Source: Halomonas sp. HL-48 (lineage in GTDB: Bacteria > Pseudomonadota > Gammaproteobacteria > Pseudomonadales > Halomonadaceae). Taken from it: 64,000 nucleotides of DNA. The notes under the pieces were generated by a model. It was not told the origin of the DNA. It saw only the letters and a list, made by a program, of their open reading frames with translations, and searched no databases. The stretch's first letter is position 1, and every line of letters starts with the position of its first letter. The translations under genes and the position numbers were made by a program. Shown piece by piece: positions 9,043 to 18,435 of this stretch. Location: contig NZ_LJZS01000007.1 in assembly GCF_001314875.1 (NCBI RefSeq), forward strand, positions 62,001 to 126,000. Direction: 5' to 3'.

Positions 9043-9097
9043 TGCGTTTTCCGCGGCTTGATGCGTCATTTACCCCTGATACAAGCGAAGTCAGCCA

Positions 9098-11212
9098 ATG
9101 AAAAAATCACTCAGCTTACGTGCCATGTTGATCGGTCTGTTCCTGGCTGCCGTTATCGGCGCCGTGGTGCTGGCAGTGACCGGTTGGGCAACCAACCAGC
9201 GATTAATTGATTCCCAGCGCTACATTACCGGCGATGTGATGCCGTTGCAGAATGCCAGCCGCGAAATGGTCTCGACCATGGGCGCATTTGGCCAGCGCCA
9301 TGCCGACCTGCTGGCCGCCGAGAACACCGCCGACCTTGAGGAGGTTCCTACCCGGGAAACCCTGGATCAGCGCTTTAGCCAGGCGCGCGATAATCTTGCC
9401 TCTGACGACGCCGAAACCCAGTCGAGCCAGTTGGCCACGCTGGATGAGCACTATCAGACCCTGCTGGAAAGCGACACGTCGCTGGACAGCGTTCGCCAGG
9501 AAGAGCTTTCCCTGCAAGCGCGGATGGATGAGCAACTGGACGAGATGCAGGCGTTGATCAGCGAAGTGATGAGCAGCGCCGGCGATATCGCGGGGCGGAC
9601 CGCACTGGTTGAGGTGCGGGAACAACGTGAGCTAGAAGACAGCCTCAATGCCTGGCGTGAGGACGGCATGACCACATTGCCTACCGGTCTTCTGGACAAC
9701 CTGTTCAGCAATGAAGCGGATGTCACACGGCTGAGCAGTGAAGTGCGGATCGCCGTGGCGTTGCTCGCTGACCTGGGGCGACGCCTGATGCAGGTCGAAA
9801 GTGAAGATCAGCTGGTCAATCTGCGCCACAACGAGATCGGCCAGCAGATTGGTCTGGCCCGTCAGTCGCTGGCGGGGATCATGCGCGCGCCAAGCGCCGA
9901 TAGTGAACAGATGGCGCTGGTCAACGGTCTGGACGATATTATCGTCGAGCTGGAAAGCCTGATGCTCACGGATGACAGCTCTGTCTACGCGCTGCGCCTG
10001 CAGCAGCTGGAGCGCCAGGAGCAGGTTCAGGCGGAGCTGAATAACGTCAGCCAGGCAATGGCGCAGATGGACGATGCCCTGACCGACGTGGAAGCCTATG
10101 CGGTGGAGCAAGCCGATACCGCCGCCGAACAGGCTGAAACCCTGGCCAACGCCGGGCGTACGCTCTTGATCACGGTGACCCTGGCGGTAATTGCGCTGCT
10201 GGCGATCTTCGGCTGGCGCACCATGGTCCGCGTGCTGGGGCCGCTATTGACCATGCGCCAACAGATGGAAAACATCAGCGGCGCCGCTGGTGAGAACGCC
10301 GACCTGTCAATGCGCCTCGATCTGCAGCGCAATGATGAAGTAGGCCAGACCGCACAGGCGTTCAACCGCATGATGGATACCTTTGAAGGCATGGTGGCGC
10401 AAATTCGTGAAAGCGCCGAGGCGATTGCCGCCAGCAGCCGCCAGATTGCCTCGGGTAACGAAAACCTTTCCCAGCGTACCGACCAGCAGGCCGCTTCGCT
10501 GGCGGAAACCGCGTCGAGCCTCGAGCAGATCACCGCAACGGTCAAGCAGACCGCCGACTATGCCGATCACGCCAAGGGCGCGAGCAACAGCGTTGACCAG
10601 CGTGCCCGCTCCGCTGGGGATGTCGCCCAGCGCACCACCCAGGCCATGGGCGATATTCGCGAGGCTAGCGAAAAAATCACCAGCATTATCAAGGCCATCG
10701 ACGACATCGCCTTCCAAACTAATCTGCTGGCGCTCAACGCCTCGGTAGAGGCCGCCCGAGCCGGTGAGCAGGGACGCGGTTTTGCCGTGGTTGCCCAGGA
10801 AGTCCGCAAGCTGGCCGGCAGAAGTGCGGAGGAAGCCGCGCAGATCCGTCATCTGGTCGACGACAGCGTGGCCAAGGTGAGCGAAGGCGAACACCTGGTG
10901 AATGCCTCGAGCACCCATCTCCAGGAAATCGTCGACAGCCTGACCGAAGTCACGCGCTACGTGACGGAAATTGCCCAGGCGACCCACGAGCAGTCCTCCG
11001 GTATCGAGCAGATCAACCAGGCGATTGCCCAACTGGATCAGGTGACCCACCAGAACGCCCGCCTGGTGCAGGAAGCCTCCACCGAAAGTCAGACCCTCGA
11101 CGAGCGTGCCGGCGATATGAACCTGCTGGTAAGCCGCTTCAAGGTCGGCGAAGGCGCCGGACAGCGCCATCTATCGCTGCCCGAACAGAAGCCCGCACCC
11201 CGCCTCACCTAG
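9098..11212 (+). CDS. Methyl-accepting chemotaxis protein
   Basis: A 704-residue inner-membrane chemoreceptor. An N-terminal membrane helix (about 8-30) is followed by a long helical periplasmic domain (about 31-345), a second membrane helix ([18 protein letters not shown]), a HAMP domain (ending near [10 protein letters not shown]), and the signalling domain. The hairpin tip with [20 protein letters not shown], which binds CheA and CheW, is intact. There is no xWxxF pentapeptide at the C-terminus, so methylation would depend on other receptors for CheR tethering. It follows the orphan binding protein in the same orientation and probably shares its candidate sigma-28 promoter. Confidence 0.92.
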   Translation: MKKSLSLRAMLIGLFLAAVIGAVVLAVTGWATNQRLIDSQRYITGDVMPLQNASREMVSTMGAFGQRHADLLAAENTADLEEVPTRETLDQRFSQARDNLASDDAETQSSQLATLDEHYQTLLESDTSLDSVRQEELSLQARMDEQLDEMQALISEVMSSAGDIAGRTALVEVREQRELEDSLNAWREDGMTTLPTGLLDNLFSNEADVTRLSSEVRIAVALLADLGRRLMQVESEDQLVNLRHNEIGQQIGLARQSLAGIMRAPSADSEQMALVNGLDDIIVELESLMLTDDSSVYALRLQQLERQEQVQAELNNVSQAMAQMDDALTDVEAYAVEQADTAAEQAETLANAGRTLLITVTLAVIALLAIFGWRTMVRVLGPLLTMRQQMENISGAAGENADLSMRLDLQRNDEVGQTAQAFNRMMDTFEGMVAQIRESAEAIAASSRQIASGNENLSQRTDQQAASLAETASSLEQITATVKQTADYADHAKGASNSVDQRARSAGDVAQRTTQAMGDIREASEKITSIIKAIDDIAFQTNLLALNASVEAARAGEQGRGFAVVAQEVRKLAGRSAEEAAQIRHLVDDSVAKVSEGEHLVNASSTHLQEIVDSLTEVTRYVTEIAQATHEQSSGIEQINQAIAQLDQVTHQNARLVQEASTESQTLDERAGDMNLLVSRFKVGEGAGQRHLSLPEQKPAPRLT

Positions 11213-11220
11213 TTGGTCAT

Positions 11221-11260
11221 TACACCCGTCGCCATTGTGCAAGGCATGGCGGCGGGTGTA
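11221..11260 (+). terminator. Strong hairpin downstream of the chemoreceptor gene, candidate terminator
   Basis: TACACCCGTCGCCAT pairs with ATGGCGGCGGGTGTA across a ten-base loop, with one G-T wobble. It begins nine bases after the chemoreceptor stop. No T-run follows directly; the nearest is CTTTT about 20 bases later, so a classical intrinsic terminator is only partly supported. Confidence 0.5.
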
Positions 11261-11360
11261 GTAACGGCCTACTACCCGTCTTTTATCGGCGCTTGCTAAG
11301 CTCAAATCACACGCGCTCCGCGTGGGAACTCCAACGTAGTGGATAACAAGGAGACTTGAG

Positions 11361-11930
11361 ATGAGCAGCAAGCGCATTTTGATGATTACCGGCGACTTCA
11401 CCGAAGATTACGAAACCATGGTGCCGTTTCAGGCGCTGATGGCGGTGGGGCACCAGGTGGACGCGGTATGCCCCGACAAGCAGGCAGGCGACAGCGTGGC
11501 CACCGCCATTCACGATTTCGAAGGCGACCAGACCTACACCGAGAAACCCGGCCACCGTTTTGCCCTCAACGCGACGTTCGCCGACATCAATCCGGCGGAC
11601 TACGACGCGCTGGTGGTGCCCGGCGGTCGTGCGCCGGAATATCTTCGCCTGAACAATCAGGTGCTCACCATGGTGCAGCACTTTTTCGAGACCGATAAGC
11701 CGGTGGCGGCGATATGTCACGGCGCCCAGCTGTTAGCCGCCGCCAAGGTGCTGGAAGGCAGGCAGTGCTCGGCTTACCCAGCCTGTCAGCCGGAGGTTGA
11801 GCTTGCCGGAGGCCGCTTCGCCAATCTGGAGGTGACCGATGCCGTGACCGACGGCAATCTGGTGACTGCGCCGGCGTGGCCCGCGCATCCTGCCTGGCTT
11901 GCCCAGTTCATGGCGGTGCTGGACCGCTGA
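11361..11930 (+). CDS. DJ-1/PfpI family protein
   Basis: A 189-residue cytoplasmic protein of the DJ-1/ThiJ/PfpI superfamily. It shows the N-terminal [19 protein letters not shown] strand with the conserved Glu, the [12 protein letters not shown] motif, and the nucleophile elbow AICHGAQ containing the catalytic cysteine. Relatives act as glyoxalases, deglycase-like enzymes, chaperones or peptidases, and the exact activity cannot be read from the sequence. The start follows a strong AAGGAGACTTGAG. It appears to be a single-gene unit. Confidence 0.88.
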   Translation: MSSKRILMITGDFTEDYETMVPFQALMAVGHQVDAVCPDKQAGDSVATAIHDFEGDQTYTEKPGHRFALNATFADINPADYDALVVPGGRAPEYLRLNNQVLTMVQHFFETDKPVAAICHGAQLLAAAKVLEGRQCSAYPACQPEVELAGGRFANLEVTDAVTDGNLVTAPAWPAHPAWLAQFMAVLDR

Positions 11931-11970
11931 AGCGTTCTTGCCGCTGCTGATCGACTGGGCGCCGGCCGGT

Positions 11971-12001
11971 TTGGCCGCTATGCTGATGGCATAGCGGCCA
12001 A
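11971..12001 (+). terminator. Perfect 12-bp inverted repeat, candidate terminator of the DJ-1 gene
   Basis: TTGGCCGCTATG (11971-11982) is exactly complementary to CATAGCGGCCAA (11990-12001) with a seven-base loop. It lies 40 bases after the DJ-1 stop and just before the ribosome-binding site of the next gene. No T-tract follows, so it may be a terminator, an attenuating leader hairpin or a protein-binding site. Confidence 0.4.
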
Positions 12002-12021
12002 TCACTTCAGCGAGGCGTGTG

Positions 12022-12384
12022 ATGTGCAAACTGTTTATTGATGCCGACCCTGCGCTGTGGCAGAGCGCCACTCATTCGCTGCGCATTGACGGTATGGTGA
12101 CCAGCGTACGGCTAGAAAACTACTTCTGGCAGATTCTTGAGGAAATCGCCCAGCGCGATGGCATGAATACCGCGCAAATGATCACCCGGCTTTACCACGA
12201 ATCGATTGCCGCCGGGCACGATCTAGGCAACTTTACGTCGTTTCTGCGCGTTTGCGCGCTGCGTTATCAAGCGCTCCAGCTAAGCGGTGATATACCGACG
12301 AGCCTGGAGGTGCCGATTGGTTCGCTGGACGGCGAGCACCTTGTTTGCCGTCAGGTCCCAAGCCGCGCCAAGCAGGTGCACTGA
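12022..12384 (+). CDS. Ribbon-helix-helix domain protein
   Basis: A 120-residue protein with the predicted ribbon-helix-helix fold seen in small proteobacterial proteins of the RHH_4 type: the strand GMVTSVRLENYFWQILEEIA, then GMNTAQMITRLYHESIAAG. The length and the C-terminal NFTSFLRVCALRYQ helix fit that family, which is presumed to bind DNA, although most members lack assigned targets. The ATG at 12022 follows AGCGAGG; a GTG directly upstream (12019) is also possible. It is convergent with the DUF1499 gene, four bases away. Confidence 0.75.
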   Translation: MCKLFIDADPALWQSATHSLRIDGMVTSVRLENYFWQILEEIAQRDGMNTAQMITRLYHESIAAGHDLGNFTSFLRVCALRYQALQLSGDIPTSLEVPIGSLDGEHLVCRQVPSRAKQVH

Positions 12385-12388
12385 ACGG

Positions 12389-13156
12389 CTATTCGAGCCG
12401 TTCCTCAAGCCCGCCAAGAAAGCTCTCGATACGTTGTGCATTGGTGCCAACATCGCTTGCGCCCAACCGCGACGCCGAACGCATGTCCACCTTGACGCCG
12501 TCTTCCTGTTCGCTCAGGCGAATCACCACGTCATCCTTGAAGCCGAACCAGCGAGTCTCGGCGGTGGCCTCGATGGTGCGGTCGCTGATCGCCGCTATCT
12601 GCCAGCCGGCCGACTCGACCTCTGACTGGGCGGCGCTGAGAACCCGCGACAGCGGCGCCGCGACCACCAGCGGCTGCACCTCAGGGTAGGCGTCCTGCTG
12701 CTGGCGCGCCGTTTCTTCGCCAGGGTAGTCAACGCCGTTAGGTGCAGCTTCCCGGGCATCGCGCAGGGCGTCAAAGGTCGGCGGGTTCTGGGTATCGGTA
12801 GTAATGTCGTGAATCACCGGGGCCTGCTGGGCGCGCTGCCATTGCTGCCAGGGCATATACAGCAGCGCGACGGTGCCCACGAACACCGTTATCGCGACGA
12901 CACCCGCGCCGGGACGGCGCGTAAAGACGCTGAGCACCAGCACAAGCACCCCCAGCAGGGCTGCCGAAGCGGCGAGGTAGGCGCCATAGCGCAGCAGGCT
13001 AAAGGCGTCGCCAAGGGCAATCAGCTCGCCGCGGTAGGCGGGGCCTGCTCCGCCCATCAGCAGCACGGCCGCCAGCAGCGCTAAAACGCTAAGCCACGAT
13101 AGGACGTTGGGCCAGCGGCCACCTTTGGGTTGCCGAGTGCTGGGTGGTTTTGTCAT
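12389..13156 (-). CDS. DUF1499 family membrane-associated protein
   Basis: A 255-residue protein with three hydrophobic N-terminal segments (VLSWLSVLALLAAVLLMGG, an AAYLAASAALLGVLVLVL-like stretch, and VVAITVFVGTVALLYMPW), followed by a soluble DUF1499 domain with TDTQNPPTFDALRDAR and an ATAETRWFGFKDDVVIRL core. The function is unknown; the family is widespread in proteobacteria. The start at 13156 is chosen for its good ribosome-binding site (AGGAGA) and for the membrane-anchor beginning; the frame stays open upstream without a comparable signal. Confidence 0.82.
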   Translation of the reverse strand: MTKPPSTRQPKGGRWPNVLSWLSVLALLAAVLLMGGAGPAYRGELIALGDAFSLLRYGAYLAASAALLGVLVLVLSVFTRRPGAGVVAITVFVGTVALLYMPWQQWQRAQQAPVIHDITTDTQNPPTFDALRDAREAAPNGVDYPGEETARQQQDAYPEVQPLVVAAPLSRVLSAAQSEVESAGWQIAAISDRTIEATAETRWFGFKDDVVIRLSEQEDGVKVDMRSASRLGASDVGTNAQRIESFLGGLEERLE

Positions 13157-13259
13157 GCTTTTCTCCTGACGGGCGACGTATTGATCCATTGATATGTCTT
13201 CAGCATAACCAGCCGTGTCACGGTATGCTTGTTTTCCTGCAACGAGAACGCCAACCACG

Positions 13260-13619
13260 ATGATGCAAACTGATACACAGGCCGCGCTTGCAGACCAGGT
13301 GCGCGTGCTGCTGACCGACAAACCCAGCGCCGAATTACCCATGACCTACCAGCAGGTGGCAAAGGCCCTGGGGCTTGAGCCGCCGCGCACGATTCAGCGC
13401 GTGGCCCGGGCGATCGAGCAGTTGATGGACGAGGATGTCGCCGCCGGGCGGCCGATGATCGCGGCCCTGGTGGTCAGCCGCCGGGACGACCTGCCCGCCG
13501 AGGGTTTCTTTGAACACGCGGTGGCGCTGGGGCGATTTCCCGCAGACCCTGAGCAGTACACATCGTTGTATATCGCCGAACGGGAGCGGGCGCTCAGATT
13601 TAGAGGCTCGCCTTGTTGA
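13260..13619 (+). CDS. Small conserved protein of unknown function
   Basis: A 119-residue soluble protein. Its first half (PMTYQQVAKALGLEPPRTI, then RVARAIEQLMDEDVAAGRPM) looks like a winged-helix or helix-turn-helix domain. Its second half (IAALVVSRRDDLPAEGFFEH) is conserved-looking but not assigned to any family I can name. The ATG at 13260 is preferred over upstream starts, which would overlap the divergent DUF1499 gene's leader. It is convergent with the DUF3820 gene, three bases away. Confidence 0.65.
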   Translation: MMQTDTQAALADQVRVLLTDKPSAELPMTYQQVAKALGLEPPRTIQRVARAIEQLMDEDVAAGRPMIAALVVSRRDDLPAEGFFEHAVALGRFPADPEQYTSLYIAERERALRFRGSPC

Positions 13620-13621
13620 CA

Positions 13622-13834
13622 TCAGTCCTGGCGGAGCGGAGCGAGCAGGTCGCTAAGACCGTTGTGGTCGATTTCATGCATCAGGTGGAGCAGCCGGCCA
13701 ATTTCGCCGGGTGGAAAGCCTTCCCGCGCAAACCAGTTCAGATACGGGCCAGGCAGGTCGGCGATAAGCCGTCCTTCGTACTTGCCGAAGGGCATGGTGC
13801 GGGTCACCAGCTTTTCAAGGTCTTGCGGGTTCAC
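13622..13834 (-). CDS. DUF3820 family protein
   Basis: A 70-residue protein with the characteristic DUF3820 opening TRTMPFGKYEGRLIADLPGP, then YLNWFAREGFPPGEIGRLL. Members resemble the small domain next to some exonuclease and quorum-related proteins, but no function is established. A GTG at 13834 is chosen because GAAAGGATC precedes it and it gives the usual length; the frame is open to 13936 but that extension does not look like the family. The gene is convergent with its neighbour at 13260-13619. Confidence 0.75.
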   Translation of the reverse strand: MNPQDLEKLVTRTMPFGKYEGRLIADLPGPYLNWFAREGFPPGEIGRLLHLMHEIDHNGLSDLLAPLRQD

Positions 13835-13947
13835 GTGGGTGATCCTTTCGTGTGCATTTATACCCCTTTTATAGTGCCAAAACGCTATCATCAAGGGATC
13901 GCTTGCAGATAACGCGATTAACCAAACAAACGCCATAGGAGATAATC

Positions 13948-14373
13948 ATGAGCCTTTCCCCTTTTCATCTGGCAATTCCCGTTTACGACCTGAGTGCCGC
14001 GCGGGCGTTTTATAACGACGTGTTTGGCTTGCCTGAAGGGCGTTCAAGTGATCACTGGGTCGATTTCAACTTCTTCGGTCACCAGTTGGTGATTCATGAA
14101 CACCCTAAAACGCCGGGCCAGGAAGAAGTGCATACCAATCCGGTCGACGGCCACAATGTACCCGTGCCGCACTTTGGTGTAGTGCTCGGCTGGGATGAAT
14201 GGGAAGCGCTGGCAGCGCGTCTCAAGGCCCGCGATACCGACTTTGTGATTGAGCCCTATGTGCGTTTCAAAGGCGAAGTGGGCGAGCAGGCCACTATGTT
14301 CCTGCTCGACCCCTGCGGCAACGCCCTGGAGTTCAAGGCCTTCAAGGACATGGGCCAGCTATTTGCCAAATAG
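13948..14373 (+). CDS. VOC (glyoxalase/dioxygenase superfamily) protein
   Basis: A 141-residue protein built from two beta-alpha-beta-beta-beta modules. Metal-ligand candidates are His8 in PFHLAIPV, a His in VPHFGVV and the Glu of the terminal [14 protein letters not shown] proteins use a divalent metal for isomerase, dioxygenase or resistance reactions; the substrate is not predictable. The start follows TAGGAGATAATC. It converges on the AraC regulator gene with only nine bases between the stops. Confidence 0.85.
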   Translation: MSLSPFHLAIPVYDLSAARAFYNDVFGLPEGRSSDHWVDFNFFGHQLVIHEHPKTPGQEEVHTNPVDGHNVPVPHFGVVLGWDEWEALAARLKARDTDFVIEPYVRFKGEVGEQATMFLLDPCGNALEFKAFKDMGQLFAK

Positions 14374-14382
14374 GGAGTACGC

Positions 14383-15300
14383 TCAGCGGCGCAGGGCGTG
14401 TTCCTGGCGACGATGCTGCAACGGCGCGTCGCCAAAGTAGCGCTTATAGTCTCGGCTGAACTGCGGCACGCTGCGGTAGCCCACAGCCTGCGCCGCCTGG
14501 CTGACGTTGTGATCATCCTGGAGCAGGAGCTGCTGGGCCTTGATCAGGCGCAGTTGCTTGATGTACTGCGCCGGCGAGGCACGGGTGATCTGCTTGAAGT
14601 GCTGGTGAAACGTCGAAGGGCTCATGTTGGCCTGCCGAGCTAGCTGCTCGACGCTGTAATCGTCGGCGAAGTCGCGATGCAGCGACGACAGTACCTGAAC
14701 AATGCGGGCGTAGTGGCCATGTCCACGCACCAGTGCCCTGAGCGCTGTCCCTTGCTCGCCTTTTAACGCCTCGAATATCACATCGCGTATGCGCGCCTTG
14801 CCCATTGTGTTGCGCTCTGCCGGCGCGTGCAGGGCGCGCACCAGGCGCAGTACCGCGGCCTGCATGCCTGAATCCATCGCCACCGATGCCATCGGCAGCG
14901 TCGCCTTTTGCTGGCTGGGCGCCTCGCCCATGGATGTCACCATCTCGCTAAGCAGCGCAGGCTCCAACTGGATCGAGACGCCCAGCAACGGGGCCTCGGG
15001 GGAGCCGTAGGTTTCGCACTCGAACGGCAGCGGCAAGGTTTGTACCAGGTACTGCCCCGGGTCATAGTGAATTTCTCTATCGCCCAGATAGCCGATCTTC
15101 CGCCCTTGGGCGATGAAAATTAGGCTAGGCTGGTAAAGCAACGGCGTTCTTGGCTGGTGGCGATTCAGGCTCAACAGCGCTACGCCGCTTAGTTCGCTCG
15201 CCATCATGCCCTGATGCGTTATCAACGGGGTAATCCATTCCGCCAGCTCGCCGGCGGTATCTACCGCATGGGGCCTCGGATTGGAGACGTCGCTCAGCAT
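14383..15300 (-). CDS. AraC family transcriptional regulator (AraC_N type)
   Basis: A 305-residue regulator. The N-terminal sensor domain is of the AraC_N type (LYQPSLIFIAQGRKIGYLG, then YDPGQYLVQTLPLPFE), and the C-terminal double helix-turn-helix includes ARQANMSPSTFHQHFKQITR and AVGYRSVPQFSRDYKRYFG. Regulators of this type, such as YqhC of E. coli, often control a divergent alcohol or aldehyde dehydrogenase. That is the arrangement here, with the NADP-type alcohol dehydrogenase at 15500. The ATG at 15300 is favoured by GAGG five bases upstream; a GTG at 15306 is possible. A candidate operator lies at 15387-15409. Confidence 0.9.
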   Translation of the reverse strand: MLSDVSNPRPHAVDTAGELAEWITPLITHQGMMASELSGVALLSLNRHQPRTPLLYQPSLIFIAQGRKIGYLGDREIHYDPGQYLVQTLPLPFECETYGSPEAPLLGVSIQLEPALLSEMVTSMGEAPSQQKATLPMASVAMDSGMQAAVLRLVRALHAPAERNTMGKARIRDVIFEALKGEQGTALRALVRGHGHYARIVQVLSSLHRDFADDYSVEQLARQANMSPSTFHQHFKQITRASPAQYIKQLRLIKAQQLLLQDDHNVSQAAQAVGYRSVPQFSRDYKRYFGDAPLQHRRQEHALRR

Positions 15301-15386
15301 GTCCACCTCATGGTCGTACTTCCCTCTGGGAAGACAATTATGACAGTTTTTCCGGTTTATTTTGTTATTTAATAGCGATCTTTTGG

Positions 15387-15409
15387 AGAATCGAGCAAAA
15401 GTTTCGTAG
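15387..15409 (+). promoter_or_regulatory. Candidate AraC-type operator between regulator and alcohol dehydrogenase
   Basis: AGAATCGAGCAAAAG followed by TTTCGTAG matches the framework AGAATC-NN-GCAA-N6-CGNAG, which is also found twice in the intergenic region of the second AraC_N regulator (26119-26147 and 26249-26277). It lies midway between the divergent starts at 15300 and 15500. The function is inferred from the shared motif and position. Confidence 0.5.
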
Positions 15410-15499
15410 CTTCATTCATCGCTATCTCGGCCCATTAGGTCAATAATGGGTAACCATCCCCGTCGTTGAGGGGATCACAGGAAAAAGGAGCTTCATTCG

Positions 15500-16546
15500 A
15501 TGAGTCAAGCAAAAGCCTATGCGGCTTTTTCCGCTGAAAAACCCCTAGCACCGTTCACTTTTGACCGTCGCGAGCCCCGCCCGGACGATGTCGCCATCGA
15601 CATCATGTACTGCGGCGTTTGCCATAGTGACCTACATTTCGCTAAAAATGACTGGGGTATGACGCAATATCCCGTCGTGCCCGGCCACGAAATAGTCGGC
15701 CGCGTGACGTCCGTCGGCGACAAGGTTACCCGCTTCAAGGAAGGCGACATCGTCGGCGTTGGCTGCATGGTCGATTCCTGCCGCACCTGTTCGGCCTGTC
15801 AAGACGGCGTCGAGCAGTATTGCCTGAACGGGTTCACCATGACCTATGGCAGCGAAGACCGTCAGGACGGCACCATGACCCAGGGCGGTTACTCCAACAA
15901 GATTGTGGTAAGCGACCATTTCGTGCTGAAAATGCCCGATGGCATTGACCTGGCTTCTGCCGCCCCAATCCTGTGTGCTGGTATTACCACCTATTCGCCG
16001 CTCAAGCATCACGGCGTGGGCAAAGGCCACAAGGTCGGCGTGATCGGCATGGGTGGCCTGGGCCACATGGGCGTCAAACTGGCCAAAGCGCTGGGCGCTG
16101 AAGTCACCGTGTTTACCCGTTCGGATGCCAAGGTCGAAGAAGCCAAGCGTAATGGCGCCGACCACGTCGTGGTTTCCAGCTATCAGGCGCAGATGGATGC
16201 CGTGGCGGAAACCTTCGACTTCATGCTCGACACTGTTCCGGTTCAGCACGACCTCAACCCCTACCTGGCGTCCCTGAAATACGATGGCACGCACATCCTG
16301 GTGGGGCTGCTGGAGCCGATCGAACCGGCCATCGAAGCCTTTAACCTGGTCTTCAAGCGCCGGGTGGTGGCAGGCTCGCTGATCGGCGGGATTGCTGAAA
16401 CCGAAGAAGTGCTCAAGCTGTGTGCCGATCAGGGCATTACCTGCGATGTTGAAATGCTGGATATCAACAACATCAACGAAGGCTTTGAGCGCATGGAAAA
16501 AGGCGACGTGCGCTACCGCTTTGTGATCGACATGGCGACCATCTAA
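15500..16546 (+). CDS. Zinc-dependent NAD(P) alcohol dehydrogenase (CAD/YahK-like)
   Basis: A 348-residue member of the zinc-dependent MDR family. Catalytic zinc ligands are visible in YCGVCHSDLH and GHEIVG, the structural zinc cluster in CRTCSACQDGVEQYC, and the Rossmann loop in VIGMGGLGHMGVKLAKALGA. Members reduce aldehydes to alcohols, usually with NADPH, and serve in detoxification. The gene is divergent from an AraC_N regulator and is the likely target. The start follows AAAAAGGAGC. A strong terminator lies 35 bases after the stop, so this is a single-gene unit. Confidence 0.92.
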   Translation: MSQAKAYAAFSAEKPLAPFTFDRREPRPDDVAIDIMYCGVCHSDLHFAKNDWGMTQYPVVPGHEIVGRVTSVGDKVTRFKEGDIVGVGCMVDSCRTCSACQDGVEQYCLNGFTMTYGSEDRQDGTMTQGGYSNKIVVSDHFVLKMPDGIDLASAAPILCAGITTYSPLKHHGVGKGHKVGVIGMGGLGHMGVKLAKALGAEVTVFTRSDAKVEEAKRNGADHVVVSSYQAQMDAVAETFDFMLDTVPVQHDLNPYLASLKYDGTHILVGLLEPIEPAIEAFNLVFKRRVVAGSLIGGIAETEEVLKLCADQGITCDVEMLDINNINEGFERMEKGDVRYRFVIDMATI

Positions 16547-16581
16547 CGCCTGATTTGGTGTAGCTTAGCTAGCTTAATTTA

Positions 16582-16624
16582 ACGCCCGTTGGCGAGTGAT
16601 CTCTCGCCAACGGGCGTTTTTTTA
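16582..16624 (+). terminator. Rho-independent terminator of the alcohol dehydrogenase gene
   Basis: ACGCCCGTTGGCGAG pairs perfectly with CTCGCCAACGGGCGT around a six-base loop and is followed by a run of T residues (TTTTTTTA). Confidence 0.93.
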
Positions 16625-16634
16625 TAAATCCTGC

Positions 16635-16661
16635 TTTATTTTGCCTGAGACCGGCCGATAG
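16635..16661 (+). promoter_or_regulatory. Candidate sigma-28 (FliA) promoter of the second chemoreceptor
   Basis: TTTATTTT, an 11-base spacer and GCCGATAG match the flagellar sigma-28 consensus at 5 of 8 and 7 of 8 positions. It sits between the upstream terminator and the chemoreceptor start at 16703, where a promoter is required. The same -10 octamer and spacing occur at 7724-7750 before the other chemoreceptor unit. Confidence 0.55.
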
Positions 16662-16702
16662 TCGTTGATACCCACACTTAAAAAAGCAAAGGGATCAACA
16701 GG

Positions 16703-18391
16703 ATGAAGCACCTCTCGATCAAGTGGAGCCTAACCGCTGCGCTGGTTATATTGCTGTTAATGATTGGTTTGATCAGCGGGCTGGGTTTCTATTCGAGCAC
16801 CACCAGCGAAAAGGCACTGCAGGAACTGGCGATTAACAACGGGGAACTGGCGAACGCCGCCAATCGGACCCAGGTCAATGCGCTGCGTGCGCAAACCTTC
16901 CTCGACCGCTACGCCAGCTTCAGCACGCAGGGCAATCCGGAAAAAGGTCAGGAAAGTCAGGCCATGGCCCAGGCCGCGGTAGAGGCTGCGGAGCAGCGCT
17001 TCGATCAGTTCCGCCAGGTTGAGCTGACCGACAATGACCCGCGCGCCGAGTACGTCGATGGCATGGTGGAGGCCTACGATGCCTTCGTGACCGAAGGCAT
17101 CATTCCTCTACTCGATGCGGCGCCGTTTCAAATCCAGCGCAATCAGGAGTCACTGAGCGAGTTGGGTAACGACTTCGACGCCGCCATGGAGGCGTTTACG
17201 GGTTACGCCAACCAGCGTAGCGATGCCATGCTGGTGGATGTCGCTTCGCTGAATCGCATCGTTGCCATCATCGCTATTGTGCTGCTGATCATCGCCGTGC
17301 TGGCGACGTTGATCATGCGCACGGTGATTGTTCGCGTGCTGGTGAGACCGCTTCGCGAGGCGGTGGCGCACTTTGAACGCATTGCCAACGGTGATCTGAC
17401 CGCGGATATCGAAGACCGTGGGCGCAACGAGGTGGGCCAGCTATACAAAGGCCTGGCCTACATGCAAACCAAGCTGAAAAGTCTGGTGGTCTCGCTGCGG
17501 GAAAGCAGCGACAGCGTATTCAGCGGCACCGGTGATATCTCGGCGGGCAGCCTGGACCTTTCCGCGCGCACCGAACAGCAGGCCTCCGCGCTTCAGCAGA
17601 CGGCCTCCAGCATGGAGCAGATGGCCACAACGGTGAGCCGCAATACTGAAACCGCCCAGGAGGCGGATCAGCTATCGGTGGCGGCCTCGCAGTCGGCAGA
17701 AGCCGGCGGCCAGGAAGTCGCCCATACGGTTCAGTTGATGCGTGACATTGCCTCGAGCGCGGAGCGCGTCAACGACATCATCGGCGTGATCGACTCGATT
17801 GCCTTTCAAACCAACATCCTTGCCCTGAACGCCTCGGTGGAAGCGGCGAGGGCCGGTGAGCAGGGGCGCGGGTTCGCTGTTGTCGCCAGCGAAGTACGCC
17901 AGTTGGCCAGCCGCAGTGCCGACTCTGCCAAAGAAATACGCCAGCTGATCGAGGCCACCACCAGCCAGATCAATCAGGGTGCCGCGCAGGCAGAGAGAAG
18001 CGGTGAGACCATCAACGACACCGTCGATTCTATTCGCCAGGTCACCACCCTGGTCAGCGAAATCTCTACCGCCACCCGCGAGCAGAACAGCGGCATCGAG
18101 CAGATCAACGCCGCGCTCACCGAAATGGATTCCGTGACCCAGCAGAATGCCGCGCTGGTGCAGCAGACCAACGTGGCAGCAGCCTCGCTGGAAGGCCAGG
18201 CAAAACAGCTGGCCGCGCTGATGGCGACTTTCCGGCTGGAGCAGAGTGACGCTGTACCGCCAAGCGAGGAGGCCGGCAAGCCAGCGGCTACGCCCGCTAA
18301 CAGCTCCCTGGCGGCACCCGAAAAGGAAACGCCACGCAGCAAGCAGCCGGCACCAGCGCATCAGGCCAACGACGAGTGGGACGAGTTCTAG
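16703..18391 (+). CDS. Methyl-accepting chemotaxis protein with CheR-tethering pentapeptide
   Basis: A 562-residue chemoreceptor. It has two membrane helices ([20 protein letters not shown] near the N-terminus, and [19 protein letters not shown] near 190) bounding a periplasmic four-helix-bundle-like domain of about 150 residues. A HAMP domain follows, then a signalling domain with the intact tip [20 protein letters not shown]. The last five residues, EWDEF, fit the xWxxF pentapeptide that recruits CheR and CheB in E. coli Tar and Tsr, at the end of a flexible Pro/Ala-rich tail. This would be a high-abundance-type receptor. The ligand is unknown. Confidence 0.93.
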   Translation: MKHLSIKWSLTAALVILLLMIGLISGLGFYSSTTSEKALQELAINNGELANAANRTQVNALRAQTFLDRYASFSTQGNPEKGQESQAMAQAAVEAAEQRFDQFRQVELTDNDPRAEYVDGMVEAYDAFVTEGIIPLLDAAPFQIQRNQESLSELGNDFDAAMEAFTGYANQRSDAMLVDVASLNRIVAIIAIVLLIIAVLATLIMRTVIVRVLVRPLREAVAHFERIANGDLTADIEDRGRNEVGQLYKGLAYMQTKLKSLVVSLRESSDSVFSGTGDISAGSLDLSARTEQQASALQQTASSMEQMATTVSRNTETAQEADQLSVAASQSAEAGGQEVAHTVQLMRDIASSAERVNDIIGVIDSIAFQTNILALNASVEAARAGEQGRGFAVVASEVRQLASRSADSAKEIRQLIEATTSQINQGAAQAERSGETINDTVDSIRQVTTLVSEISTATREQNSGIEQINAALTEMDSVTQQNAALVQQTNVAAASLEGQAKQLAALMATFRLEQSDAVPPSEEAGKPAATPANSSLAAPEKETPRSKQPAPAHQANDEWDEF

Positions 18392-18401
18392 GAGGTGGTA
18401 A

Positions 18402-18430
18402 TGGCCCCGCCGCGAATGTGGCGGGGCCTT
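18402..18430. terminator. GC-rich hairpin between convergent genes
   Basis: GGCCCCGCCGC and GTGGCGGGGCC form a stem with a short loop in the 44 bases between the convergent chemoreceptor and methyltransferase genes. No T-tract follows on either strand, so it may act as a bidirectional stop or mRNA end stabiliser. Confidence 0.45.
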
Positions 18431-18435
18431 GGGGG

